64,000 nt of DNA from Blastococcus sp. TF02A-30 (GCF_003319185.1 NZ_QOHJ01000005.1:368043-432042); one strand, 5' to 3'; numbered from the stretch's first letter, positions 36,838-46,192 are shown. Notes: generated by a model from the sequence alone, not told the origin. Made by a program: numbers and translations.

Positions 36838-37736
36838 CCCTCTCCGTCACCGCCGTCGTGGTCACGTACAACCGCGCGGACAAGCTCCCGACCGTCCTCG
36901 ACAAGCTGGCCGCCCAGTCGCGCCCGGCCGATCGGGTGCTGGTCATCGACAACGCCTCGACCGACGACACCCCCGCGGTGCTCGCCGAGTACGGCGCCCG
37001 GCCCGGGATCGAGGTCGTGCGGCTGGACACCAACACCGGCGGCGCGGGCGGCTTCGCCACCGGCATGAAGCTGGCCTACGAGGGCGGCGCCGACTTCGCC
37101 TGGATCATGGACGACGACTGCTACGCCGAGCCCGACGCGCTCGCGGAGCTGCTGTCCGGTCTGGACGCGGCCGAGAAGCAGATGGGCATGCAGCTGCCGT
37201 TCGCCTGCTCGGTCGTGCAGTGGGTCGACGGCGACGTCTGCGAGATGAACAACCCCGGCACCACCTGGGACTGGGGCCGCCTGCTCGTCCGCGGCCTGCC
37301 CGTGGTGCTCGTCGAGCACTGCTCGTTCGTGTCGGTCCTCGTGCCGCGCTGGACGATGGCGAAGTACGGGCTGCCGCTGAGCGAGTACTTCATCTGGTTC
37401 GACGACCAGGAGTACACCCGGCGGATCACCGCCGCCGCGCCGGGCATCCAGTGCCTGGACAGCCGCGTCGTGCACGACCTGCCCACCAACCGCGGCGTCA
37501 ACTTCGCCGACGTCAACGAGCGCAACCTCTGGAAGTTCTCCTACGGCGTGCGCAACGAGGCGTCCTACCAGTGGCACCACGTGGACAAGGCCGCCGCGCT
37601 GCGGTTCGCCCAGCGGGTGCACCGCGGGCTGAAGGAAGGCCGCGTGCCGCGCAAGCTGCGCCTCGAGCTGGCCAGGAAGTTCCTCGAGGGCCTGACGTTC
37701 GACCCGAAGCCGGAGTTCCCCAAGACCGTGCTGTGA
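36834..37736 (+). CDS. Family 2 transferase, galactofuranosyl/rhamnosyl type
   Basis: 300 residues. GT-A domain: SVTAVVVTYNRADKLPTVLD, VLVIDNASTDDTPAVL, NTGGAGGFATGMKLAYEG and WIMDDDCYAEPDALAE with the DDD metal site at 93-95; acceptor block EYFIWFDDQEYTRRITAAAP. The GGAGGF and DDD features are those of galactofuranosyltransferases such as GlfT1 and GlfT2. I chose the ATG at 36834 (AAGGA nine bases upstream, ATGA overlap with the GT4 gene); ATG at 36825 is nearly as good. Its 3' end is six bases from that of the convergent glfT1-like gene. Confidence 0.82.
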   Translation: MTLSVTAVVVTYNRADKLPTVLDKLAAQSRPADRVLVIDNASTDDTPAVLAEYGARPGIEVVRLDTNTGGAGGFATGMKLAYEGGADFAWIMDDDCYAEPDALAELLSGLDAAEKQMGMQLPFACSVVQWVDGDVCEMNNPGTTWDWGRLLVRGLPVVLVEHCSFVSVLVPRWTMAKYGLPLSEYFIWFDDQEYTRRITAAAPGIQCLDSRVVHDLPTNRGVNFADVNERNLWKFSYGVRNEASYQWHHVDKAAALRFAQRVHRGLKEGRVPRKLRLELARKFLEGLTFDPKPEFPKTVL

Positions 37737-37742
37737 GCCGGG

Positions 37743-38654
37743 TCAGCCGGCGCGGGTGAGCCGCTCGCGCCGGCCGGCCCGGGTCAGCCGCAGCCACTCG
37801 CGCAGGCCTGCCCAGTCGCCCCGGCTGAGGAAGAAGTAGCCGAACCGGACGTACTCCAGCGGCGCCATCCAGCGCATGCCCGGCCGGGCGAGCAAATAGC
37901 CCCGGTTGCGGTAGGTGTAGTACCGCTTGACCTCGTTCTCCGGGTACTGCGCCGACAGCCGCCCCCCGAGGATCGGCACGAACTCCGTCGTCCCCTCAGG
38001 GTGCAGGTAGAACGCCCTCGTGGCGGTGCCGAAGCGCAGCCCCGACCGGCGCAGCCGGCGGTGGATCTCGGTCTCGTCACCGCGGAAGAACAGCCGGCTG
38101 TCCGGGACGCCGACGACATCGAGCGCCGCGGCGCGGAACAACGCACCGTTGAACAGCGACGCGTAGCCGTGGATGACGTCGACGTCGGCGAACTCGCCGG
38201 CGGTCCGCCGCCACCGCAGGCCGCGGCGCAGCGGGAAGGCCAGCCGAGCCGGGTCGCTCTCGTCGGCGACCATCGGCGAGACCTCGGCCAGGTCGTGCTG
38301 GTCGGCCACCCGCAGCAACGTCTCCAGGACGTCGGGGGTGGCGGCGCGGCCGTCGTCGTCGGCGCACCACACCCAGTCCGCCCCGAGCGCCAGCGCGTGC
38401 AGCATGCCCAGCGCGAAACCACCGGCACCACCGAGGTTGCGCTCGCTGGGCAGGTACGTGATCGGCAGCCCGCTGGCCCGCGCGACGTCCTCCACCGGAT
38501 GGTCGGGCCCGTTGTCGACGAGCACCACGTGGTCCACCGGCCGGGTCTGCTCGGCGATCGCGGCCAGGCTGCGGCCGAGCAGGTCCCGCCGGTGCCGGGT
38601 GACGATGACGGCGACGATGCGGCCGCCGGCAGTGCCCGTGAGGTCGTCGCTCAC
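37743..38654 (-). CDS. glfT1: GlfT1-like galactofuranosyltransferase
   Basis: 303 residues, the same length as mycobacterial GlfT1 (Rv3782), which adds the first galactofuranose residues to the rhamnosyl linker. Matches in my memory of GlfT1 are close: RNLGGAGGFALGMLHALALG followed by ADWVWCADDDG (DDD at 99-101), EVSPMVADESDPARLAFPLR, ASLFNGALFRAAALDVVGVP and YYTYRNRGYLLARPGMRWMA. GTG at 38654 overlaps the wzt stop as GTGA. In M. tuberculosis glfT1 also lies between the two ABC transporter genes; here it follows both. Last gene of the five-gene operon starting at 44265. Confidence 0.88.
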   Translation of the reverse strand: MSDDLTGTAGGRIVAVIVTRHRRDLLGRSLAAIAEQTRPVDHVVLVDNGPDHPVEDVARASGLPITYLPSERNLGGAGGFALGMLHALALGADWVWCADDDGRAATPDVLETLLRVADQHDLAEVSPMVADESDPARLAFPLRRGLRWRRTAGEFADVDVIHGYASLFNGALFRAAALDVVGVPDSRLFFRGDETEIHRRLRRSGLRFGTATRAFYLHPEGTTEFVPILGGRLSAQYPENEVKRYYTYRNRGYLLARPGMRWMAPLEYVRFGYFFLSRGDWAGLREWLRLTRAGRRERLTRAG

Positions 38655-39427
38655 GCGGGGGTGCCCTTGTAGGCCCGCAGGACCTCCTCCAGCTCGCCGT
38701 GCTGCTTGACCCGCCCGTGCTCCATCCAGATCGCCGAGTCGCACAGCTCGCGGAGGAACTCGTCGGAGTGCGAGGCGAAGACCAGCAGACCGGAACGCTC
38801 GACGAGATCGGCCAGGCGGCGCTTGGACTTCTCCAGGAAGGCCGCGTCGACCGCGCCGATCCCCTCGTCCAGGAGCAGGATCTCCGGATCGATGCTGGTG
38901 ACCACGCCGAGGGCCAGCCGGACCCGCATGCCCGTGGAGTAGGTGCGCAGCGGCATCCGGAGGAAGTCGCCGAGCTCGGTGAAGTCCGCGATGTCGTCGA
39001 CCCGCGCCTCCATCTGCTTGCGGGTCATGCCGAGGAACAGGCCCCGGATCATGATGTTCTCCAGGCCGGAGATCTCCGGGTCCATGCCCACGCCGAGGTC
39101 GAAGATCGGCGCCACCCGGCCGCGTATCTCCGCGACGCCGCGGGTGGGTTCGTAGATGCCGGCCAGCAGCCGCAGCAGGGTCGTCTTGCCCGCGCCGTTG
39201 TGGCCGACGAGGGCCACCCGGGCCCCGTGCTCGAGGTGCACGTTGACGTCGGTCAGCGCCTCGATGATCGGCACCTTGCTGGTGCTGGCGATGTTGCCCC
39301 CGACCAGGCCCATGACGGTCTTCTTCAGCGAGCGGCTCTTCGCGTCGAAGATCGGGAAGTCGACGCAGGCGTCCTTGGTCGTGATGCTGACCTCGCGACG
39401 GCCGTCGGAGGCGGATTCGGTCGACAT
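38651..39427 (-). CDS. wzt: ABC polysaccharide exporter, ATPase subunit
   Basis: 258 residues. ATPase of a Wzm-Wzt exporter moving lipid-linked glycan across the membrane; the counterpart of Rv3781 (rfbE). Walker A GHNGAGKTT (75-83), signature YSTGMRVRLALGVV, Walker B ILLLDEGIGAVD and H-loop FASHSDEFLRELCDSAIWME. The N-terminal block CVDFPIFDAKSRSLKKTVMG is typical of this subfamily. There is no C-terminal glycan-binding domain, so export probably does not depend on a terminal modification. Long in-frame upstream readings belong to the permease region; the ATG at 39427 is three bases after the wzm stop codon. Confidence 0.93.
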   Translation of the reverse strand: MSTESASDGRREVSITTKDACVDFPIFDAKSRSLKKTVMGLVGGNIASTSKVPIIEALTDVNVHLEHGARVALVGHNGAGKTTLLRLLAGIYEPTRGVAEIRGRVAPIFDLGVGMDPEISGLENIMIRGLFLGMTRKQMEARVDDIADFTELGDFLRMPLRTYSTGMRVRLALGVVTSIDPEILLLDEGIGAVDAAFLEKSKRRLADLVERSGLLVFASHSDEFLRELCDSAIWMEHGRVKQHGELEEVLRAYKGTPA

Positions 39428-39429
39428 GC

Positions 39430-40356
39430 TCACACCCAATACGAGACGCGGGACCGGTAGCGGCGCAGGACGAACAGCGCCGCCGCCCACCCGACCACGG
39501 CGATGACCAGGACGACGACCCAGTGGCGCAGGTGCTGCTCCTGCCCGAGCAGCGGCCGACGGATGATCTCCAGGAAGTGCAGGAAGGGGTTGATCTCGGC
39601 CAGCCGAGCCCGCTCGGCGATCGCCGGGTTCTCGCTGGCGAGGAAGTCCTCGTAGATCCACACGATCGGCGTCATGAAGAACAGCAGCTGCACGAGGCTC
39701 TGCGTGATGGGCGTCAGGTCGCGGAACCGCGTGGTGATGATGCCCAGGAGCACGGCTATCCAGGCGCCGTTGACCATCAGCAGCGCGAACGCGGGGATGG
39801 CGAGCAGCACCGTCGCGCTCAGCGGCTGCGGGAAGATCACCAGCATGACCAGGTAGACGATCATGTTGTGCGCGAAGAGCAACGTCTGGCGCCAGACCAA
39901 CCGGTAGACGTGCACGCTCAGCGGTGCGGGCAGGTGCTTGATCAGCCCCTCGTTGGCGATGAAGACGTCGGCGCCCTCGAGGATGCACCCGCTGATGAAG
40001 CCCCAGACGATGAACCCGACCAGGATGTAGGGCAGCTGGTCGGCGAGGCTGTTGCCGAAGAGGCCGGCGTAGAGGATGCCCAGCGCCACGGCGGTGACCG
40101 CCATGCTGATCGTGATCCAGATCGGCCCGAGCACCGAGCGGCGGTAGCGCTGCTTGATGTCCTGCCAGCCGAGGTGACCCCACAGCGAGCGCTGCCGCCA
40201 CCCCCCGGCCAGGTCGTCGACGGTCCGCGACCAGCTGCGGGACGGGGACTCGGGTGGGACGGTCGGCACGGGCACTGACGGTACCTGTCCGATCGCCTCT
40301 GCCCGGGAGGACCTGGGCACCGGCGACCCAGTGGTCACCGGTGCCCCAGGGCCCAC
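39430..40356 (-). CDS. wzm: ABC polysaccharide exporter, permease subunit
   Basis: 308 residues, ABC-2 type with six membrane segments, counterpart of Rv3783 (rfbD). Typical blocks: LAGGWRQRSLWGHLGWQDIK, QRYRRSVLGPIWITISMAVT, GFISGCILEGADVFIANEGL, LIKHLPAPLSVHVYRLVWRQ and LTPITQSLVQLLFFMTPIVW. Residues 1-45 are a Pro/Ser-rich cytoplasmic extension; a GTG at 40338 would shorten this by six residues. It begins five bases after the SpoIID stop, in the operon amidase-SpoIID-wzm-wzt-glfT1. Confidence 0.92.
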   Translation of the reverse strand: MGPGAPVTTGSPVPRSSRAEAIGQVPSVPVPTVPPESPSRSWSRTVDDLAGGWRQRSLWGHLGWQDIKQRYRRSVLGPIWITISMAVTAVALGILYAGLFGNSLADQLPYILVGFIVWGFISGCILEGADVFIANEGLIKHLPAPLSVHVYRLVWRQTLLFAHNMIVYLVMLVIFPQPLSATVLLAIPAFALLMVNGAWIAVLLGIITTRFRDLTPITQSLVQLLFFMTPIVWIYEDFLASENPAIAERARLAEINPFLHFLEIIRRPLLGQEQHLRHWVVVLVIAVVGWAAALFVLRRYRSRVSYWV

Positions 40357-40361
40357 CCGGT

Positions 40362-42296
40362 TCAGTACGAGCGGGCGACGCCGACGACGTCACCACCCGC
40401 GCCGGCCGCCCAGCGACCGACCACCGGCACGTCACCGCGGTCGCCGAAGCCGAAGCTCAGCTCCCCGCGGCCGGACACCCAGTCGTTGCGCAGGTAGAAG
40501 GTGCCCGCGTTCAGGATGCCGAGGGTGTCGGTGCCGTTGCCGTCCCAGTCCCCGGTCGCCGGCAGGTCCCCGGGGCTGCCGTAGGCGACCGAGGCGGCCG
40601 TCGTCGCCACGAGGTTGCTGTTGGTCAGGTGGAACCAGCCGTTGCGCCACACCCCGACGGTGTCGAACGAGTCACCGTTCCAGTCGCCGGCGATCAGCCG
40701 GTCGCCCCGGTCGCCGAAGCCGAACGAGCCGTCGGCGACGCCGGTCGAGTTGCTGTTGCGCAGGTAGACCATGCCGCCGCGGAAGACGCCGACGGTGTCG
40801 GTGCCGTTGCCGTCCCAGTCACCGCACACCGGCTGGTCCCCGGGCTGGCCGAACGCGAAGACCTGCTGCGCGACGCCCCCGCCGGGGACGTCGGTCGTGT
40901 AGAACACGCCCCGGCGGAAGATGCCCAGGGTGCTCACGCCGTCGCCGTTCCAGTCGCAGGCCAGCGGGATGTCACCGACCTGGCCGAACGGCACGGGGAC
41001 GGCCGAGGCGCCCGGCTGGTTGCCCGACGCCCGGTAGACGAACGGCTGCACCGGCGGCGCCGGCGGGGCCTGCGGGCCCGGTCCGGCCGGAACGCCCCCG
41101 CCGACGTCGACGGAGAACCAGTCCGAGCGCAGGCCCAGCCGGGAGCGGACGTCGTTGCCCGTCACGGTCACCGTCTTCGCCGTCCCGGAGATCTCGACCG
41201 CGAGCACCCGGCCGCCGTCGGCCCCGAGGCCGTTGCGGCGGGTGACCTGGATGCCGGTCAGCTCCCCCACCCCGAATGCGCTCACCACCCGGGAGGCGGG
41301 CACCTTCGTCGTCCAGTTGTGGTACGGCGAGGCGGTGTCGCCCTCGTCGACGACGGCCGGGAAGGCGCCGCCGGCGGTGTAGCCGCCGGTGGACGAGCTG
41401 AACTCGGTGCGCACGATCGCGCCGGCCGGTGTGCGCATCACGACGCCCGCGGTACCGGCGATGGCGGCGTCGGTGCGCCGGTCCTCCACCGAGGAGCCGT
41501 TGATGCCGGCTCCCGAGTACACCTGGCAGGAGGTGGTGTCGCAGGTCTTGGCCCAGCTGGAGCGGTTCTCCGCCCAGGCGTAGGACCGGGCGGCCACGGC
41601 CTGGGCCTTCAGCGCCTCCATGCCCTTGCCGCCGGCGGCGTCGCCCCAGCTGGCCGGGGACTCACGCGGCACCACGCCGCGGAGGTAGTCCTCCATGCGG
41701 ACGGTGTTGACGGTCCGCTGCCCGTTGCCCGTCCAGACCACCGAGAGCTCCCCGCGGTACTGCCGGGTGCCGGTGGGGGTGCAGAGGCTGAGCATGGCGT
41801 TCAGGTCCCCGCCGGGCTCCACGGTCGGCGCCACGCGGGAGGTGCCGATCGGCGTCGTCCAGACGGCCGGCGCCGCGCAGCCGAAACTGGTGGTGAGCAG
41901 GAAGCTGCCGTCGGGACGAGCGGTGACCCGCGCCGCGGAACCGGCGGAGACGTGCACGCCGCCGACGGTGAAGTCCCGGCCCGACGTCACCACGAGGTCC
42001 AGGCCGTCCTGGGCGGTGAGCTGGACGCCCACCGGCCCGTCGGGCTGCGCCGAGATGACCGTTCCGCCGTAGTAGTGGCCGACGATGTCCCGGTACGAGG
42101 CCCCGGCCGTGGCGTAGCCGTAGGAGCCCCACTGCCCCAGGCCGCGCCCGTGGCCGTAGCCGTGCCCGGTGATGGTGATGTCACCGGTCACGGTCGCCTG
42201 GGCCGGCGCCGCGACCGTCACGCCGGCGGCCAGCCCCGCGGCGGCCAGGCCGACGACGACCCCGCGACGGAACCGGGTCCGCAGCTCAGTACCCAC
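40362..42296 (-). CDS. Secreted SpoIID/LytB-domain protein with five C-terminal repeats
   Basis: 644 residues. Signal peptide to about residue 34. SpoIID domains are lytic transglycosylases that cut peptidoglycan strands stripped of peptides. The domain has GHGYGHGRGLGQWGSYGYA (44-62), RMEDYLRGVVPRESPASW with the likely catalytic E212, and EALKAQAVAARSYAWAE. A cysteine pair (TCDTTSCQVY, 252 and 257) follows. After a Pro/Gly linker (400-418) come five repeats of the shared module (DIPLACDWNGDGVSTLGIFR, DQPVCGDWDGNGTDTVGVFR and three more), ending VVGVARSY. GTG start overlaps the amidase stop by 11 bases. Likely job: wall opening together with the amidase. Confidence 0.9.
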   Translation of the reverse strand: MGTELRTRFRRGVVVGLAAAGLAAGVTVAAPAQATVTGDITITGHGYGHGRGLGQWGSYGYATAGASYRDIVGHYYGGTVISAQPDGPVGVQLTAQDGLDLVVTSGRDFTVGGVHVSAGSAARVTARPDGSFLLTTSFGCAAPAVWTTPIGTSRVAPTVEPGGDLNAMLSLCTPTGTRQYRGELSVVWTGNGQRTVNTVRMEDYLRGVVPRESPASWGDAAGGKGMEALKAQAVAARSYAWAENRSSWAKTCDTTSCQVYSGAGINGSSVEDRRTDAAIAGTAGVVMRTPAGAIVRTEFSSSTGGYTAGGAFPAVVDEGDTASPYHNWTTKVPASRVVSAFGVGELTGIQVTRRNGLGADGGRVLAVEISGTAKTVTVTGNDVRSRLGLRSDWFSVDVGGGVPAGPGPQAPPAPPVQPFVYRASGNQPGASAVPVPFGQVGDIPLACDWNGDGVSTLGIFRRGVFYTTDVPGGGVAQQVFAFGQPGDQPVCGDWDGNGTDTVGVFRGGMVYLRNSNSTGVADGSFGFGDRGDRLIAGDWNGDSFDTVGVWRNGWFHLTNSNLVATTAASVAYGSPGDLPATGDWDGNGTDTLGILNAGTFYLRNDWVSGRGELSFGFGDRGDVPVVGRWAAGAGGDVVGVARSY

Positions 42297-44265
42297 GGCT
42301 GATCCCCACGGTCGTCGTGTCGTTGCCGTCCCAGTCCGCGACCAGCGGCCGGTCCCCGCGGTCCCCGAAGTGCACGGTCAGGTCGCCGCGCGTGCGGATC
42401 AGGGAGTTGGCGAAGTAGAAGGTCCCGTTGCGGAACACCCCGATGCTGTCCTTGCCCGAGCCGCTCCAGTCACCCGCCACCGCCACGTCCGTGCGGTCCC
42501 CGAACGGGGTGACCCCGGCCGCGAGCGGGACGAGGTTGCTGTTCGTGTAGTACACCGCGCCGGCCTGGAAGACGGCGACGGTGTCGAACGGGTCGCCGTC
42601 CCAGTTCCCGACGAGCGGCTGGGCATCGACGTTGCCGTAGCCGAAGGACCCGTCGGCCCGGCCGGAGGTGTTGCTGTTCTTCAGGAAGAACACGCCCTTG
42701 CGCCAGAGCCCCACGGTGTCTTTGCCGTCCCCGTCCCAGTCACCGCAGAGCGGCACGTCACCGGGGTCGCCGAAGAAGAAGTCCGCGGACGCGGGAGCGG
42801 CGGTGGCGTTGGAGTCGAAGAGCAGGAACCTCCCGCGGCGGAACAGCCCGATCGTCTCGTTGCCGCTGCCGTCCCAGTCGCAGGCCAGCGGCACGTCACC
42901 GGGCACCCCGCGGTCCGTCGTCCACTGCGCCACCCCGCCGACGTTGTCGTTGCGCAGCATCGTCTGGGCCGGCACCGGGGCGGCGACCGCCTCGGCCGGG
43001 CCCTCGGAGGCGACCTTGGCCGCGGCCAGGTCGCGGATGTCACCCAGGCGGCTGTAGACGTGCTTGCCCGGGCAGGCCGTGGCACCGACGTCGCGGTGGC
43101 CGAAGATGGTCGGCAGGGTGACCGCCCGGCCGGCGGGGTACTTCGACGTACCACCGCCGCTGGAGGTGAGCACCGTGGTGCCCTTCGGGTCGACGCCGTG
43201 GAGCGAGAGCTTCCACGCGGCGACCGCAGCGGCCGTCTCGATCATCGCCGCCGACGGGGTGACCAGCTCGTAGTTGCCGAGCAGCGAGATGCCGAAGGTG
43301 GAGGTGTTGAACCCGCCGGCGTGCGCCGCGATGACGGTGCTGGCCAGGCCGCCCGAGCGGCCCTCCCAGGCCCGGCCGAACTTGTCGACGATGACGTTGT
43401 AGCCGATGTCGCCCCACGCCCGGCTGACGGCGTGGTAGGCGTAGATCGAGCGCATGATCGCCGGCACGTCGGCGGCGGCGTAGTCGTTGCTGTCCGCGGT
43501 GTGGTGGATCGTGGCGGCCTTGAGCGTCGGCGCGTACTCCGGCCCCCAGGTCATCAGCCCCTCGTCGGCCCCCCACTGGGCCCGCGAGTAGATGGCCGGC
43601 ATCGTCATCGCCGCGTGCGCCGTGTCGGTGATCGTCGGCGCCCCGGGGACGTCGTCGGCCGGGCTGCTGCCCGGGTCGATGAGCTCGAGCTGCACGTCGC
43701 GGGGCTCGGAGCCGTCGACGGCCTGCACGATCACCTCGACGCCGCGCGAGGGTCCGGTCCACAGCGGATCGGTGCCACCCCGGACGGCGCCCGACGGCCC
43801 GTCCTCGCTCAGCTCCACGTCGTCCTGCTCGAGGGTCTGCCACTCGCCCCACGCGCCCTCGGCGTTCTTGGTGCGCACCTGGACCTGGACGCCGACGACC
43901 GACTCGTCCTCGGACCAGGTGACCCCGATCGCGGAGAACGGCTCGGTGTCGGGCCGGGAGACGGTGAGCGCGGGCACGCCGTCGAGCTCCTCGCCCGAGG
44001 CGGCGACCGGGTCCTGCGGCGACGGATCGGCCGGCAGCACCGCGGCGCCCTCGGCCACGTCGGCGTCGGGGCCGGCGTCGACGACCGCGCCGTCGGCGGT
44101 GACGACGGCGTCGTCCCGGGGTCGGTCCACCGAGCCCAGCTCCACGCCTGCGATCGAGGGCTCCACCGGCGTCGCCGCCGGCGCCGGAGCGGCGTAGACG
44201 GGCAGGACGAGCACCATGCCGGTGAGCATGAGGAAGGCGGACGAGCCTACGAGCAAGCGGCGCAC
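42286..44265 (-). CDS. Secreted PGRP-type N-acetylmuramoyl-L-alanine amidase with five C-terminal repeats
   Basis: 659 residues. Signal peptide 1-25 (LLVGSSAFLMLTGMVLVLPV). An N-terminal beta-rich domain (about 100-200) precedes a PGRP/Amidase_2 domain, about 220-405, that cleaves the bond between muramic acid and the stem peptide: IYSRAQWGADEGL, zinc ligands H254/H255 in ATIHHTADSN, GDIGYNVIVDKFGRAWEGRS, and H390/C398 in IFGHRDVGATACPGKHVYSR. Five copies of the shared repeat follow (DVPLACDWDGSGNETIGLFR onward), ending TTTVGISRGY. The GTG at 44265 has GGAGGA eight bases upstream; an in-frame extension to 44346 would bury the signal peptide. First gene of the five-gene operon. Confidence 0.9.
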   Translation of the reverse strand: MRRLLVGSSAFLMLTGMVLVLPVYAAPAPAATPVEPSIAGVELGSVDRPRDDAVVTADGAVVDAGPDADVAEGAAVLPADPSPQDPVAASGEELDGVPALTVSRPDTEPFSAIGVTWSEDESVVGVQVQVRTKNAEGAWGEWQTLEQDDVELSEDGPSGAVRGGTDPLWTGPSRGVEVIVQAVDGSEPRDVQLELIDPGSSPADDVPGAPTITDTAHAAMTMPAIYSRAQWGADEGLMTWGPEYAPTLKAATIHHTADSNDYAAADVPAIMRSIYAYHAVSRAWGDIGYNVIVDKFGRAWEGRSGGLASTVIAAHAGGFNTSTFGISLLGNYELVTPSAAMIETAAAVAAWKLSLHGVDPKGTTVLTSSGGGTSKYPAGRAVTLPTIFGHRDVGATACPGKHVYSRLGDIRDLAAAKVASEGPAEAVAAPVPAQTMLRNDNVGGVAQWTTDRGVPGDVPLACDWDGSGNETIGLFRRGRFLLFDSNATAAPASADFFFGDPGDVPLCGDWDGDGKDTVGLWRKGVFFLKNSNTSGRADGSFGYGNVDAQPLVGNWDGDPFDTVAVFQAGAVYYTNSNLVPLAAGVTPFGDRTDVAVAGDWSGSGKDSIGVFRNGTFYFANSLIRTRGDLTVHFGDRGDRPLVADWDGNDTTTVGISRGY

Positions 44266-44647
44266 GGGATGGTTCCTCCGGAGAGACGACGAGGGCCCAG
44301 GCGCACCTGGCAACAGGGCGCCGCAGGCAGCTTCACCGGCCGGCACGCTCCGGTTCCGAAGGCGCGCCGGTCACCCTCGGTAGTTTTTCGCACACGGCCG
44401 ATCGACATCGGCGCACTCCCCGGCCCGCATGACCGTGTCGTGCCACAGCCACCCCACTGACCTCCAGCGCCCCCACCCGTCCCGGGCTCGACCCCCGGTG
44501 CGGGAGAGGGAACGGTCCCGGCCGTGTCGCGGGACCCGCAGCGACGGCGTCCGTGGTTAGCCTGGCCGCTGAGCTCCTGCGACCGCATCGACGCCGCCGC
44601 TGTCGCGCTCCGTCCGCGCACCCGCTCCTGCCTTCGTGAGGGATCCC
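44266..44647. other. 382-base divergent intergenic region
   Basis: Separates the amidase operon from the LCP gene and must hold both promoters. A TAGCCT -10 candidate for the LCP gene lies at 44558-44563. No small gene or repeat is convincing. Confidence 0.55.
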
Positions 44648-46192
44648 GTGAGCCACCACCCAGACCACGACGCCGGAGAGCCCGGAGGCCGAGCCCTGCC
44701 GGCACGGGTCGACCCACGGGCAGGACGGGCCCCGAGACGGCGCCCGGCGGGACCTGGACCGGCCCCCCGACCCGCTGGCGGGCGGCGACCGGCGCGGCGG
44801 CGGATCGTCACGGCAGTGCGCCTTGTCGCGGCCGTGCTGACGGTGGCCGTCCTGGGGGCGAGCGGCTGGGGCTGGCACCTGGGGCGCCTGGCCGACGCCA
44901 GCGTCCACCGCACCGACGCGATCCCCACGGAGGGGAACGCCGGCCGCAGCGAGGCGATGAACCTGCTGCTCGTGGGGAGCGACAGCCGCAGCCGGCTCAC
45001 CCCGGAGCAGTTGGCGCAGCTGAACGCGGGCGAGGACTCCGGCCTCAACACCGACACCATGATCCTGGTCCACGTGCCGTCCGACGGATCCCAGGCCTCG
45101 TTCGTCTCGCTCCCCCGCGACTCCTGGGTGGAGATCCCGGGGTACGGGCAGGACAAGCTCAACGCCGCCTACTCCTTCGGCTACCACGGCGCACCCGAGG
45201 GCAGCGACGACGCCGCGCGGCAGGCAGCCGGGGCCCAGCTGCTGATCCAGACCATCAGCGGTCTCACCGGCCTGCAGATCGACCACTACGCAGAGGTCGA
45301 CCTCCTCGGGTTCTTCCAGCTGTCCAACGTGCTCGGCGGCGTGGAGGTCAACCTCTGCGCGGCCGCCCGGGACTCGTACTCGGGCGTGAACCTCCCGGCC
45401 GGTGTGCAGACGATCAGCGGTGAGCAGGCGCTGGCCTTCGTCCGGCAGCGGCACGGGCTCGAGCGGGGGGACTTCGACCGGATCGTCCGCCAGCAGACGT
45501 TCATCGCGGCGATGCTCCGGAAGATCCTGTCGGAGAACGTCTTCTTCGACCTCGGCAAGCAGCGCGAGCTCGTCGAGGCGGCGGCCGGCGCGCTGACCGT
45601 CGACGAGTCGCTGGACCTCTTCGGCCTCGCCGAGCAGATGCAGGCCGTCACCGCCGGCAGCATCGAGTTCCAGACCGTCCCGTACGTCGGGGACGACGAG
45701 GACGAGAACGGGCGCTACATCCTGCGCCTGGCGGACGAGGAGACGCTGCACGACTTCTTCGCCGACCTCTCCGCCGAACCCGACGCCCCTCCCGCCGAAC
45801 CTGCCGAGCCCGCCGACACCGTGGCGCCCGGGGAGGTGCCCGTCGCCGTCTACAACGGTTCGGGGACCGCGGGGCTCGCCGGCGAGACGGCGGCAGACTT
45901 GGAAGCAGCGGGCTTCGTCGTCACCTCCACCGGGAACGCCGACAGCAGCGACTACGCGACGACCGAGATCCGCTTCGCACCGGGGGACGACGCGCTGGCC
46001 GCCACGGTGGCAGCGGCCGTACCCGGAGCCGCCACGGTGCCGTCGGACGACGTCGCCGGCGGGACCGTGCAGCTGGTGCTGGGCTCGGACTTCGCGGGAG
46101 TCGGCGCCCCGGTGACCGCGTCCACCGCTCCCGCGGCACCGGCCGACGAGGCGGCCGCGCGGACCGCGGCGGACACGACCTGCATCAACTGA
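44648..46192 (+). CDS. LytR-CpsA-Psr ligase with LytR_C domain
   Basis: 514 residues. LCP enzymes transfer lipid-linked glycan polymers onto peptidoglycan. Cytoplasmic Arg/Pro-rich N-terminus (1-54), one membrane segment (about 56-78), then the LCP domain: MNLLLVGSDSRSRLTPEQLA, NTDTMILVHV, FVSLPRDSWVEIPGYGQDKL and LNAAYSFGYHGA contain the family's Asp and Arg residues for pyrophosphate binding. Residues about 390-480 form a LytR_C domain (VPVAVYNGSGTAGLAGETAA). The GTG at 44648 is preceded by GAGGG; GTG 44636 is an alternative. The position corresponds to Rv3267. Likely substrate: the galactan built by the neighbouring genes. Confidence 0.92.
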   Translation: MSHHPDHDAGEPGGRALPARVDPRAGRAPRRRPAGPGPAPRPAGGRRPARRRIVTAVRLVAAVLTVAVLGASGWGWHLGRLADASVHRTDAIPTEGNAGRSEAMNLLLVGSDSRSRLTPEQLAQLNAGEDSGLNTDTMILVHVPSDGSQASFVSLPRDSWVEIPGYGQDKLNAAYSFGYHGAPEGSDDAARQAAGAQLLIQTISGLTGLQIDHYAEVDLLGFFQLSNVLGGVEVNLCAAARDSYSGVNLPAGVQTISGEQALAFVRQRHGLERGDFDRIVRQQTFIAAMLRKILSENVFFDLGKQRELVEAAAGALTVDESLDLFGLAEQMQAVTAGSIEFQTVPYVGDDEDENGRYILRLADEETLHDFFADLSAEPDAPPAEPAEPADTVAPGEVPVAVYNGSGTAGLAGETAADLEAAGFVVTSTGNADSSDYATTEIRFAPGDDALAATVAAAVPGAATVPSDDVAGGTVQLVLGSDFAGVGAPVTASTAPAAPADEAAARTAADTTCIN

